Made by a program: the position numbers and the translations under genes. A model generated the notes under the pieces. That model did not search any database. It worked only from the letters and a program-made list of their open reading frames with translations, and was not told the origin of the DNA. DNA of 64,000 nucleotides from Desulfosporosinus orientis DSM 765 (GTDB lineage Bacteria; Bacillota; Desulfitobacteriia; Desulfitobacteriales; Desulfitobacteriaceae): the NCBI RefSeq assembly GCF_000235605.1, contig NC_016584.1, forward strand, positions 3,764,001 to 3,828,000, given 5' to 3'. This document shows positions 8,576 through 16,551 of this stretch, one piece after another. The first letter of the stretch is position 1, and the number at the start of each line of letters is the position of its first letter.

Positions 8576-8695
8576 TGGGCCTCTATATTGTGAGTTTTAC
8601 TGGTTTTTTATGATACAGTCTAAAAAGGACTTGTCTTGTACCATCAAAAAAGCTATAGTTCCTATGTAATCTAAATGCAATAGGAGATCTTGCAA

Positions 8696-9283
8696 ATGTT
8701 AGCAGAATTTAAATTTATTAACGACCCCTTGCGTCCTAGTATCAGTACCAACCTTTGTTCAATGTGCTATCGCAATACTACGGACATTAAGCTGGGATGC
8801 TGTTCCTATGAACCGGAATTCTGCCTGTTTGATTTAGTATTCTTATATCTCAATTACCCTCAAATTTATATTGAAATTTTTAATAGGGGTCAAATTATTA
8901 GAAGCTTTAACGGAATTATGGTAGAAATGAAAATGGGTTTAAGCCAATGTCCCTTCGCAACTGACATTGGTTGTGTCTTGCCAAAGGATGCTATTCCCCC
9001 CTTATGCCGCTTATTTATTTGCCGAGAGGCAGCTATGTTTGGCCCGGCAATGATTGAAGAGAAATTCGAAGCATACTTTTCAAGCAAGGAGTATGATTTC
9101 AATAACTATTTGAATGGGAAACTGGTGTTTGAGGGAGGTTTAACCATCGTCAAACTTCACCAATTTATCCAAGAAGTTTCACCTGGTGTTAAGGCTATGA
9201 TTCAAGAAATTAACCGTACTGATCCGCCGGTTGATACTTTTCAGCGAGAAATATCCCCTGAGGAATTTGGAATACTGCCATAG
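8696..9283 (+). CDS. cysteine-rich protein, YkgJ-like
   Basis: A 195-residue protein with paired cysteines: NLCSMCYRNT and KLGCCSYEPEFC near the N-terminus, then CPFATDIGCVLPKD and PPLCRLFICREA in the middle. The CPF...GC...C order matches the second half of YkgJ-type cysteine clusters, so a metal site is likely. I use the ATG at 8696, nine bases after AGGAG, rather than the TTG at 8690. The remaining C-terminal half has no recognised motif. It is only distantly like the protein at 5952-6677. Function unknown. Confidence 0.65.
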   Translation: MLAEFKFINDPLRPSISTNLCSMCYRNTTDIKLGCCSYEPEFCLFDLVFLYLNYPQIYIEIFNRGQIIRSFNGIMVEMKMGLSQCPFATDIGCVLPKDAIPPLCRLFICREAAMFGPAMIEEKFEAYFSSKEYDFNNYLNGKLVFEGGLTIVKLHQFIQEVSPGVKAMIQEINRTDPPVDTFQREISPEEFGILP

Positions 9284-9324
9284 TTGTTCAGAAAGTATGC
9301 AACGGAAGTTATACTTTCTGATTA

Positions 9325-9370
9325 GTATAAAAAACCCTTGAAATTCATACCTTTAAGAATTTCAAGGGTT
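9325..9370 (-). terminator. terminator of the tRNA operon
   Basis: AACCCTTGAAATTC (9333-9346) pairs with GAATTTCAAGGGTT (9357-9370), a perfect 14-bp stem. On the minus strand it is followed by TTTTTTATAC. It lies 18 bases after the tRNA-Leu CCA end and may also stop the plus-strand gene at 8696-9283. Confidence 0.85.
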
Positions 9371-9387
9371 ATAAAGGGTTTCATAGT

Positions 9388-9474
9388 TGGTGCCGATGAC
9401 CGGAGTCGAACCGGTACGGATGTTACTCCGCGGGATTTTAAGTCCCGTGCGTCTGCCAATTACGCCACATCGGC
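9388..9474 (-). tRNA. tRNA-Leu (TAA)
   Basis: Class II tRNA with a long variable arm. Acceptor GCCGATG pairs with CATCGGC, discriminator A, CCA encoded. The anticodon loop in GGGACTTAAAATCCC gives TAA. It is the last of nine tRNA genes. Confidence 0.95.
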
Positions 9475-9482
9475 AAATTGAT

Positions 9483-9557
<75 letters not shown>

Positions 9558-9571
9558 AAATAGAAAAATAA

Positions 9572-9647
9572 TGGCGACCCCGATCGGATTTGAACCGACG
9601 ATCTCCTGCGTGACAGGCAGGCATGTTGACCACTACACCACGGGGCC
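9572..9647 (-). tRNA. tRNA-Asp (GTC)
   Basis: Acceptor GGCCCCG pairs with CGGGGTC, discriminator G, CCA encoded. The anticodon loop in CCTGCCTGTCACGCAGG gives GTC. Confidence 0.95.
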
Positions 9648-9661
9648 GCAGGTATACTTTT

Positions 9662-9737
9662 TGGTGACCCGTACGGGATTCGAACCCGTGTAACCGCCGT
9701 GAAAGGGCGGTGTCTTAGACCGCTTGACCAACGGGCC
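9662..9737 (-). tRNA. tRNA-Glu (TTC)
   Basis: Acceptor GGCCCGT pairs with ACGGGTC, discriminator A, CCA encoded. The anticodon loop in CCGCCCTTTCACGGCGG gives TTC. Confidence 0.95.
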
Positions 9738-9745
9738 GCAAGGAT

Positions 9746-9819
9746 TGGCAGGGGATGCAGGAGTTGAACCCACACTAACGGTTTTGGAGACCGCAGTTCT
9801 ACCATTAAACTAATCCCCT
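9746..9819 (-). tRNA. tRNA-Trp (CCA)
   Basis: Acceptor AGGGGAT pairs with ATCCCCT, discriminator G as expected for Trp, 3' CCA encoded. The anticodon loop in GCGGTCTCCAAAACCGT gives CCA. Confidence 0.95.
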
Positions 9820-9825
9820 ATGTAT

Positions 9826-9902
9826 TGGGGTGGATAATGGGACTTGAACCCACGAGTGCCGGAGCCACAATCCGGTGCGTTAACCACTTCGCCATATCCA
9901 CC
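9826..9902 (-). tRNA. tRNA-His (GTG)
   Basis: Acceptor GTGGATA with the extra 5' G (position -1, base 9902) facing discriminator C73, the His identity element, with CCA encoded. The anticodon loop in CCGGATTGTGGCTCCGG gives GTG. It is separated from tRNA-Gly by one base. Confidence 0.95.
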
Positions 9903-9903
9903 A

Positions 9904-9978
<75 letters not shown>

Positions 9979-9986
9979 AATCACTT

Positions 9987-10063
9987 TGGTGGGCCATCCG
10001 CGACTCGAACGCGGGACACCCTGATTAAAAGTCAGGTGCTCTAGCCAACTGAGCTAATGGCCC
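9987..10063 (-). tRNA. tRNA-Lys (TTT)
   Basis: Acceptor GGGCCAT pairs with ATGGCCC, discriminator A, CCA encoded. The anticodon loop in CCTGACTTTTAATCAGG gives TTT. Confidence 0.95.
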
Positions 10064-10118
10064 AATATATTAAGCCAGAGAAGAACTCAAGGACTCAATA
10101 CCTTATTTAAAAACTAAC

Positions 10119-10195
10119 TGGTGCGCTCGGAGAGATTCGAACTCCCGGCCTTCTGATTCGTAGTCAGACGCTCTATCCAGCTGGGCTACGAGCGC
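10119..10195 (-). tRNA. tRNA-Arg (ACG)
   Basis: First tRNA of the operon. Acceptor GCGCTCG pairs with CGAGCGC, discriminator A, CCA encoded. The anticodon loop in TCTGACTACGAATCAGA gives ACG (A34 normally edited to inosine). Confidence 0.95.
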
Positions 10196-10243
10196 ATTCT
10201 GGCCTTACTTTTCGATTAACTTAAACTTTCGGGCCGGAATTGT

Positions 10244-10272
10244 ATAGTAACATTTTCGACTCACGTTGTCAA
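10244..10272 (-). promoter_or_regulatory. sigma-A promoter of the tRNA operon
   Basis: On the minus strand TTGACA (10272-10267), 17 bases, TACTAT (10249-10244), about 48 bases before tRNA-Arg. This is a near-consensus housekeeping promoter, as expected for stable RNA. Its -35 box overlaps the last codons of the upstream gene (stop at 10269). Confidence 0.8.
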
Positions 10273-10904
10273 TAACTAACATCAAAACTCACAAAACCAC
10301 CGCCTAGTTTTGTAGTATGGAACCATTGGCCAAGATCGATTTCCTGAATTTTTCCTCCGTCTAAAATGTTAATGATAGCGCTGTTCGTGTTCTCTTTATG
10401 GTCTAGAGAGATAATAGTCACCCAATGCCAAGAATCCAATCGTTTCTCTGCCCCATTATCTAAATTTAAAAAAGCCAAAGGTGTATTCTTAGCCAATGCT
10501 TTTTGCAAAAATGAGATGAGCTGCTGAAAATCGGGCCTTAACGCCCACTTTTCTGGAACATTCAAAACCTCAAGCTGGATATCTAATCCCGTATTTTTAG
10601 CATAGTCAAGTACCTTATCATAGAGGAGCTGCGTCGATGGGATTCCCCTAAGTGTGGGAGTTACATACTGATAGACGTCCTCCATGATTGCAAGGGCCTC
10701 TTTTTTAGTTAAAGGCAGATGCTTCCCACCATGACGAGTACAGTTCAAATAGTTGACAATATTAGCCACTACCGTCGGTCCACAGCCGGCTCGCCTCTGC
10801 CATAATGTATTATACCATTCTTGATCAAAACCATAAAAAGAATTCCCCTCATCGTCGTCTTTGACGAGAAAAAAGTCTTGGTGTTGGATAGAGTTTATTG
10901 CCAT
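10269..10904 (-). CDS. C39-like papain-fold cysteine peptidase homologue
   Basis: A 211-residue protein with a papain-like signature: catalytic Cys41 in QRRAGCGPTVVANIV, His in DSWHWVTIISLD about 120 residues later, and an Asp in NILDGGKIQEIDLG. This resembles the Peptidase_C39_2 and BtrH-like groups, which include peptidases and acyltransferases. There is no signal peptide. It lies 15 bases after the MFS exporter stop with its own GGAGG site, so the two are probably one operon. Substrate unknown. The tRNA promoter overlaps its 3' end. Confidence 0.7.
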   Translation of the reverse strand: MAINSIQHQDFFLVKDDDEGNSFYGFDQEWYNTLWQRRAGCGPTVVANIVNYLNCTRHGGKHLPLTKKEALAIMEDVYQYVTPTLRGIPSTQLLYDKVLDYAKNTGLDIQLEVLNVPEKWALRPDFQQLISFLQKALAKNTPLAFLNLDNGAEKRLDSWHWVTIISLDHKENTNSAIINILDGGKIQEIDLGQWFHTTKLGGGFVSFDVSY

Positions 10905-10919
10905 GGCCGCCTCCTCTTT

Positions 10920-12113
10920 TTATTTGCTGGCATTCGCCACGTCCAGTTTAGAAACCGATTTTCTTGCTCTAACATCCGGCAGGGCAACGGCAAGGATAAT
11001 CCCCAGGACGGGGAGCACACTGATGATATTCATAGTAATAGGCAGCCCAACATGATCAGCGACTACTCCAAGTAAGGTTACCCCAACGGAACCCATACCG
11101 ACTCCAAAACCCAGCAGCATACCCGAAGCTAGACCAATATTATTAGGTAATAACCGTTGTCCAAATACCACGGTTGTTGAAAACGTCGAAATCAGCGCCG
11201 CTCCGACAATGAAAGCTAAAATGGGAAGCAAAGCACCGTTTAAATGTATAAAAGGATAAAGGGTGACTAAACAGACAACCATGGAAACTAACATCCCCTT
11301 CTTTCCACCGAAGCGATCAGCGAATGGCCCGCCTAAAATTGTGCCTACTGCCCCTGCGATTAAAAAGGTACTCACTAAGTATTCGGGTTCGGCAATCCCC
11401 TTAAAACTCGGGAAATAAAATGGTATGAAATAAATAATACCGGATTGTATCCATGATCTTGTGGTTACGTAGAGCATTAATATAACTAAACTTCCCACCC
11501 TATTTTTTGCGTTTTTTGTTTTCTCTATGACTTTTTTTTGAGCATGAGTTTTTTCGGCCAAGATGTTCTTAAATTTCGGCAATAAGAACATGAATAACAA
11601 GGCGGCTAAAACTCCCGGAATCATGACGCCTTGAATGGACCTCAGTCCGGCAAAGCTTAAGACAAACACCGCTAACATAGGACCAAGTCCAAAACCCAGA
11701 TTTCCTCCCACGGAGAAAACCGCCATAGAAGCCCCGGCTTTACTGTCTTCGCTGAGGAAATGGGCCAATTTTGATCCTTCGGGATGGTATCCGGCCACTC
11801 CCATACCACTTAAGAGTACCGCCACCAACAAAAGACCATAAGAGTGCACCATACCCGTCATGGCTAAACCAAAACCTGAAAGAAAAAGACTGACCGGCAT
11901 TAACCAAGGCATACTGAACCGGTCGCTTAACACCCCAAAAACCGGCTGGATAAGAGCTGACGTAAATGTAAAGGCTAAAGCAATAATCCCTACTTGAAAA
12001 TAGCTAAGGTGAAAACTTTCCGCCAGTAAAGGGGTTAAAATCGGCAAAATCCCCTGTCCCAAATCAACCACTAAATGACCGATACTCAAAAAAAGCAAAT
12101 AGATGTTAATCAA
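10920..12113 (-). CDS. MFS transporter, fosmidomycin-resistance (Fsr) type
   Basis: A 397-residue major facilitator with 12 hydrophobic segments split by a basic central loop (KFKNILAEKTHAQKKVIEK). The start SIGHLVVDLGQGILPILTPLL and the TM2-3 loop GVLSDRF are typical of the Fsr branch of drug exporters. Start is TTG with GAGGC 8 bases upstream. Its neighbour at 10269 is a C39-like protein, so exporter and peptidase or acyltransferase could handle a common small molecule; that is inference. A two-way terminator lies upstream at 12188. Confidence 0.85.
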   Translation of the reverse strand: MINIYLLFLSIGHLVVDLGQGILPILTPLLAESFHLSYFQVGIIALAFTFTSALIQPVFGVLSDRFSMPWLMPVSLFLSGFGLAMTGMVHSYGLLLVAVLLSGMGVAGYHPEGSKLAHFLSEDSKAGASMAVFSVGGNLGFGLGPMLAVFVLSFAGLRSIQGVMIPGVLAALLFMFLLPKFKNILAEKTHAQKKVIEKTKNAKNRVGSLVILMLYVTTRSWIQSGIIYFIPFYFPSFKGIAEPEYLVSTFLIAGAVGTILGGPFADRFGGKKGMLVSMVVCLVTLYPFIHLNGALLPILAFIVGAALISTFSTTVVFGQRLLPNNIGLASGMLLGFGVGMGSVGVTLLGVVADHVGLPITMNIISVLPVLGIILAVALPDVRARKSVSKLDVANASK

Positions 12114-12187
12114 TTTATTGTGCCTCGTTTCTAAATTCGCATTAAACCACTTTTCTCACAAATACTGTATGCAACGTTTCCCTTAAA

Positions 12188-12226
12188 ACATAATGCCCCA
12201 GATATGCTCTAGGGCATTATGTTTTT
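12188..12226. terminator. bidirectional terminator
   Basis: ACATAATGCCC (12188-12198) pairs with GGGCATTATGT (12212-12222). T-runs stand on both sides (TTTTT on plus, GTTTTAAG on minus). It separates the small ORF at 12245 from the MFS gene. Confidence 0.8.
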
Positions 12227-12244
12227 AAAAACACACGACCTTTT

Positions 12245-12343
12245 TTACCCTTTTCCTTTGGCTTTCCCCTTGCGAGGTCCAGCTCCTTTACTTTGTCCTT
12301 TTCCTGGCCCGTTGCCAGTATCTTGATCATTCTTGTTTCCCAT
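12245..12343 (-). CDS. 32-residue Lys/Gly-rich small protein
   Basis: ATG at 12343 with AAGGAGGG upstream opens a 32-codon frame: MGNKNDQDTGNGPGKG, then a tail rich in Lys and Gly (GPRKGKAKGKG) ending in TAA. A strong ribosome site and its own terminator (12188-12226) support a real gene. It is highly basic and probably disordered. It recalls small nucleic-acid-binding or spore-core peptides but I know no family. It may be expressed strongly and alone. Confidence 0.6.
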   Translation of the reverse strand: MGNKNDQDTGNGPGKGQSKGAGPRKGKAKGKG

Positions 12344-12440
12344 AAGTAAGTCCCTCCTTAAGCTTTCTGCTCATTCTTATTCCTGCACTTAAGAACTGTG
12401 ACCTCTAATAGGATAACCGGAAATACAATTGATATCCTAA

Positions 12441-12764
12441 TTAATGTTTTCCATCAATCTTACATGCAGCAGCTTGTTCCCCAATCGTCTCGGAAAGAAT
12501 TTCTGCGTATTGCTTTTCATGACGCTTAAGCCAAATATTCGCATAGGAACATGAAGCTGTCGTTCGATACCCTTCTTTCCTAAAATACTCAGCAACAGCT
12601 TCCATCATCTTTCCGGCTGCTCCCTGACCTCTTAAATCATGATTAACATAGGTATGATCGATATTCATCTCTCCATTTTCTTTCCGGACAAAGGTAGCCT
12701 CACACATCAGTTCACCTTTTTCATCCGTACCATAAATCCGCCCATTTTCATAATGCCAATCCAT
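12441..12764 (-). CDS. GNAT-fold N-acetyltransferase, YjdJ-like
   Basis: A 107-residue minimal GNAT protein of the YidJ/YjdJ group (Gcn5-related N-acetyltransferase 2). The acetyl-CoA loop is HDLRGQGAAGKMMEAV, followed by CSYANIWLKRHEKQYAEIL, typical of this subgroup. It has a full but small fold with no extra domain. Physiological substrate is unknown. AGGAGG precedes the ATG. Confidence 0.85.
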   Translation of the reverse strand: MDWHYENGRIYGTDEKGELMCEATFVRKENGEMNIDHTYVNHDLRGQGAAGKMMEAVAEYFRKEGYRTTASCSYANIWLKRHEKQYAEILSETIGEQAAACKIDGKH

Positions 12765-12810
12765 TAGCTTTCCTCCTATTTATGTTAGAAATAAAATTTT
12801 CGTTGCTCAA

Positions 12811-13455
12811 TCAGTTACAACTCGCCTCAGCCAGTCTTTTCAGCTCACCGGCAAGGTATATACCAAGATCAATAATAATCCCGCTAGGCAGCAAGCTTCT
12901 TATAGAAGGATCATAAAGCACCGTTGCATTAGCCCGAACTTCTTCATCTCCTTCCCAAACTATAACACACAAAGGGACCTCCGGAAATGCTTTGAAAACT
13001 ACGGATGAATCACCAAAAGGAGCTGTTTCACCGCCTAAGGATTGGGCAGCGTGCAATAACTTATAAGCCTGATGTCCAAAAATCTCCGTTAACACTAAAA
13101 TAGCCCTTTTATGAAAAGCAGAATAAAAAATCATCCCGCCTGGTATTTCTTTGACACTTACCCACTTGGGATCAGATTCCGGCAGCGGCTGCGCACAAGC
13201 TAAATAATTAAGCATAATAATTGTAGCCATAACATCTGGAAAAAATCCATCCGTTTTCCGGAAAATTATTTCATTATCCCAATTTACAATATACTCCTCA
13301 TTAAAGAACATTACAATAAACTGACGGGTGTCACTGTTGTAGGAAACTGAACGTACAGCTGTTATCTCTTTAGGGCTACGCTTTTTTATATCCTGCCAAA
13401 GTTTACTGTAAACAACTTGATAGTTGGATTCACTCTCCATTTCCCCATGACTCAT
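12811..13455 (-). CDS. DUF3786-like protein of unknown function
   Basis: A cytoplasmic protein of about 214 residues that resembles DUF3786 proteins of anaerobes. Marks are a repeated beta pattern (FIVMFFNEEYIVNWDNEIIF), LLNYLACAQ-like helices, and the C-terminal block VPLCVIVWEGDEEVRANATVLYD. Such proteins often accompany corrinoid or one-carbon genes, but none are nearby. I choose ATG at 13455, nine bases after the GGAA site, over the GTG at 13464 that overlaps it. Function unknown. Confidence 0.65.
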   Translation of the reverse strand: MSHGEMESESNYQVVYSKLWQDIKKRSPKEITAVRSVSYNSDTRQFIVMFFNEEYIVNWDNEIIFRKTDGFFPDVMATIIMLNYLACAQPLPESDPKWVSVKEIPGGMIFYSAFHKRAILVLTEIFGHQAYKLLHAAQSLGGETAPFGDSSVVFKAFPEVPLCVIVWEGDEEVRANATVLYDPSIRSLLPSGIIIDLGIYLAGELKRLAEASCN

Positions 13456-13563
13456 TTTTCGCACTTCCTTTCCTAGGCGAATTAGAGTAACAAACTCTTT
13501 ATATTCCTGACTCTTTTAAGTTCAACAATTAATAACTATATCCAATTTAAAACTTCAACGCTC

Positions 13564-13591
13564 TTGACACGAATCCTCTCTAAAATAATAT
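13564..13591 (+). promoter_or_regulatory. candidate sigma-A promoter of the nucleoside ABC operon
   Basis: TTGACA (13564-13569), 16 bases, TAATAT (13586-13591), 140 bases before the lipoprotein start. Confidence 0.5.
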
Positions 13592-13672
13592 TAAATAATT
13601 AGTTTTAAATCCTTTTTCTTTCCTTGCCCCAAATTATAATTATCTGAAAATAGTTGTAAATTAATATAAGGA

Positions 13673-13702
13673 TGATAAAATACTTTTGGTAGTATTTTAT
13701 CA
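13673..13702. promoter_or_regulatory. operator-like perfect palindrome before the nucleoside ABC operon
   Basis: TGATAAAATAC (13673-13683) and GTATTTTATCA (13692-13702) form an 11-bp perfect inverted repeat with an 8-base spacer. It lies 29 bases before the ATG, between the candidate promoter and the ribosome site. It could be a repressor operator or an mRNA hairpin near the start. No T-run follows it, so it is not a terminator. Confidence 0.6.
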
Positions 13703-13731
13703 GTATAGAAATATTAGGAGGGGGAGCATTC

Positions 13732-14889
13732 ATGAAAAGACTTTCGGCAATACTATTGGTTCTGTTGTTATGCGTCACAATGGTTACAGGCTGCGGGGGT
13801 ACAGCCAGCACAGGCGGTGAATCAAGTAAAGGCTTCGAAATCGCTCTGATTACCGACAAAGGCAACATCGATGACAAGTCCTTTAACCAAGGTGCGTGGG
13901 AAGGCGTTGTTAAATTTGCGGAGGAAAACAAAATTTCCCACAAGTATTACAAGCCTGAAGAAGCTTCAGACGCAGGCTATCTTGCAGCTATCGATTTAGC
14001 TGTCACCGGTGGCGCAAAGGTTGTTGTAACTCCAGGTTATCTGTTTGAGGTTCCGATCTACGAAGCACAAACTAAGTACCCGGAAGTAAAATTCATCCTC
14101 TTAGATGGAACACCTCATACTGCCGATTACAAAACCTTTAAAACGAATGAAAATGTTGCAAGCATATTGTACTCAGAAGAAGAACCTGGTTATCTTGCCG
14201 GTTATGCTGCAGTTATGGACGGCATGACGAAGTTAGGCTTTATGGGAGGTATGGCCGTACCTGCTGTTCAGGCATTCGGCTATGGCTATTTGCAGGGCGC
14301 AGAGGCTGCTGCGGTTAAATTGGGTCTTCCTGAAGGTTCAATTTCTGTGACTTATCATTATACGGGTGATTTTGCAGAAACTGATACTAATAAGGCTACA
14401 GCAAAAACCATGTATCAAGAAGGTACCGAGGTTATCTTTGCTTGCGGCGGTTCCGTAGGTAAGAGTGTTATGTCGGCAGCAGCAGAAGCTGGTAAAAAGG
14501 TTATCGGGGTTGACGTCGATCAGAGATATGACAGCGAAACTGTTATCACATCTGCAACCAAAGGCCTTGGGGCTTCCGTAATACAGGTACTTGATTCTAT
14601 CTATAAGACTAACAGCTGGAGCACCTTCGCTGGGAAATCTACATACTTCAATGCATCTAACAACGGTGTTGGCCTTCCCACAACTGTCATTGGTGAAGAA
14701 AATGGCAATGCGTTTGACCGATTCAAATCCTTCACTAAAAAAGACTACGACGCTGTCTATGCATCACTAGCCGACAATTCAGTCGATCCTGTCCGTACCA
14801 TCAAGGTTGCTGATCCTAACGGTTATGCAACAGCTGATGAGCTTGTATCTGGTTTAAAACTTTCAAAGGTTGCCGTAAAGGTAAGATAA
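13732..14889 (+). CDS. BMP-family nucleoside-binding lipoprotein
   Basis: Substrate-binding lipoprotein of a BmpA/TmpC/NupN-type ABC importer, 385 aa. A signal peptide ends in the lipobox VTGC (residues about 18-21), so it is anchored outside the cell membrane. The family marks are ITDKGNIDDKSFNQGAWEG at the start of the mature domain, GFMGGMAVPAVQAFGYGYLQGA, and GVDVDQ in the C-lobe. Known members bind guanosine, inosine and other purine nucleosides. GGAGGGGGAG lies before the ATG. Tandem hairpins after the stop probably keep this gene more highly expressed than the transporter genes downstream. Confidence 0.92.
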   Translation: MKRLSAILLVLLLCVTMVTGCGGTASTGGESSKGFEIALITDKGNIDDKSFNQGAWEGVVKFAEENKISHKYYKPEEASDAGYLAAIDLAVTGGAKVVVTPGYLFEVPIYEAQTKYPEVKFILLDGTPHTADYKTFKTNENVASILYSEEEPGYLAGYAAVMDGMTKLGFMGGMAVPAVQAFGYGYLQGAEAAAVKLGLPEGSISVTYHYTGDFAETDTNKATAKTMYQEGTEVIFACGGSVGKSVMSAAAEAGKKVIGVDVDQRYDSETVITSATKGLGASVIQVLDSIYKTNSWSTFAGKSTYFNASNNGVGLPTTVIGEENGNAFDRFKSFTKKDYDAVYASLADNSVDPVRTIKVADPNGYATADELVSGLKLSKVAVKVR

Positions 14890-14891
14890 CT

Positions 14892-14969
14892 GATCCTATA
14901 GTATTTTGCCTAGGATCTTTACCTGAAGCCCTTTAAAGGGGAAAGGGAAAGCATATCCCCTTCCCCTTT
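14892..14969 (+). terminator. two tandem hairpins between binding protein and ATPase genes
   Basis: GATCCTA/TAGGATC (14892-14917, followed by TTT), then AAAGGGGAAAGGG pairing with CCCTTCCCCTTT (14935-14969, short T-run). They are probably a leaky terminator or RNA-stability element, usual between a binding-protein gene and its ATPase gene. Confidence 0.6.
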
Positions 14970-15003
14970 CTGTATATTAACTTAAAAACAAAAGAGGTTA
15001 ATT

Positions 15004-16551
15004 ATGGAAAATTACATTATTGAAATGCTCAATATAACTAAAGAATTTCCGGGCATTATAGCCAATGATAATATCACCCTACGTTTAAGAAAGGGTGAAA
15101 TTCATGCCCTTTTAGGGGAAAACGGTGCCGGCAAATCGACACTAATGAGTATTCTTTTTGGCTTATACCAACCCGAAAAGGGCGAAATCAGAAAGAATGG
15201 CAAAGTTGTAAAAATTAATAATCCTAATGACGCTAATGATATAGGCATTGGCATGGTACACCAACACTTTAAGCTTATCGATATTTTTACGGTTCTTGAA
15301 AATATTATTTTAGGCGTTGAACCAAATAAGATGGGTTTTTTACAAAAGAAGGAAGCTCAAAAAAGGGTTATTAAACTTAGTAAACAGTACGGACTCGAGG
15401 TAAACCCGGATGCACTCATTGAAAAGATTTCAGTTGGAATGCAGCAACGTGTAGAGATTTTGAAAATGCTGTATCGTGAAAATGATATTCTGATTTTTGA
15501 TGAACCAACCGCAGTTTTAACCCCGCAGGAAATCGATGAGCTTATGGAAATAATGCGGGGATTTGCAAGAGAAGGTAAATCAATTTTATTTATTACCCAT
15601 AAATTAAATGAGATTATGGCTGTTGCCGATCGTTGTACAGTACTGCGCAAGGGCAAATTTATTGGTGACGTTACAATAAAAGATACTACTAAGGAAGAAC
15701 TGTCAAAAATGATGGTCGGTCGAGAAGTAAGCTTCAAGGTAGATAAAAAAACTAAGGAACTTGGCAATATTGTTCTTTCTGTAAAAGATATTATAGTTTC
15801 CTCCAAGCTTCATAGAAACAATGCTGTGAAAAATGTTAGTTTCGATGTCCGGGCAGGGGAAATTGTTTGTCTTGCCGGCATCGATGGAAATGGCCAAACC
15901 GAGTTTGTTTCGGCGCTTACAGGCCTTGAAAAAATAAGCAGCGGAAGTATCACTCTTTGCGGCAGGAATATTACAAAAGAGACTATCCGTAAGCGTTCAA
16001 TGTCGGGCATGAGCCATATTCCGGAGGATCGTCATAAGTATGGCCTCATACTTGATTATACATTGGAAGAAAATCTGGTCCTGCAGCAATACTGGCAGCC
16101 TGAGTTTCAGCATTTAGGATTTATTAGAAGCGATGCAGTTCGCTCATATGCGGAAAAGTTGATAAAGCAATATGATGTTCGCAGTGGGCAAGGGCCGATT
16201 ACTCCCGTGCGAAGCATGTCGGGGGGAAACCAGCAAAAAGCAATTCTTGCTCGGGAAATTGACAAAGAACATGAGCTGCTAATTGCAGTACAACCTACTC
16301 GTGGTCTGGATATTGGCGCTATCGAATACATTCACAAACAACTTGTCGCAAGACGTGATGCCGGTAAGGCTGTTCTGCTGGTATCTCTCGAGCTGGAGGA
16401 GGTTATGAATTTAAGCGATCGTATTCTTGTAATGTATGAAGGCGAAATAGTTGGTGAGCTGGACGCAAAGACGACCACTGTTCATGAACTTGGCCTTTAT
16501 ATGTCAGGCGCCAAACGCAGTACTGCAAAGGAGAATGAGAATGCAGGATGA
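15004..16551 (+). CDS. nucleoside ABC importer, double ATP-binding protein
   Basis: A 515-residue ATPase with two fused nucleotide-binding domains, as in NupO/YufO. Domain 1 has Walker [10 protein letters not shown] (about residue 38), the signature [11 protein letters not shown] and Walker [12 protein letters not shown]. Domain 2 begins near residue 260 with the degenerate P-loop IDGNGQTE and has the signature [14 protein letters not shown]. The degenerate second P-loop is normal for this sugar/nucleoside family. It energises uptake with the two permeases that follow. The start codon is the first ATG, with AGAGG upstream. Confidence 0.95.
   Translation: MENYIIEMLNITKEFPGIIANDNITLRLRKGEIHALLGENGAGKSTLMSILFGLYQPEKGEIRKNGKVVKINNPNDANDIGIGMVHQHFKLIDIFTVLENIILGVEPNKMGFLQKKEAQKRVIKLSKQYGLEVNPDALIEKISVGMQQRVEILKMLYRENDILIFDEPTAVLTPQEIDELMEIMRGFAREGKSILFITHKLNEIMAVADRCTVLRKGKFIGDVTIKDTTKEELSKMMVGREVSFKVDKKTKELGNIVLSVKDIIVSSKLHRNNAVKNVSFDVRAGEIVCLAGIDGNGQTEFVSALTGLEKISSGSITLCGRNITKETIRKRSMSGMSHIPEDRHKYGLILDYTLEENLVLQQYWQPEFQHLGFIRSDAVRSYAEKLIKQYDVRSGQGPITPVRSMSGGNQQKAILAREIDKEHELLIAVQPTRGLDIGAIEYIHKQLVARRDAGKAVLLVSLELEEVMNLSDRILVMYEGEIVGELDAKTTTVHELGLYMSGAKRSTAKENENAG

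Noticed and set aside
16451-16540. Longer start for the first nucleoside permease
   Set aside because: The extra residues are an out-of-frame read of the ATPase end; AAGGAG points to 16541.
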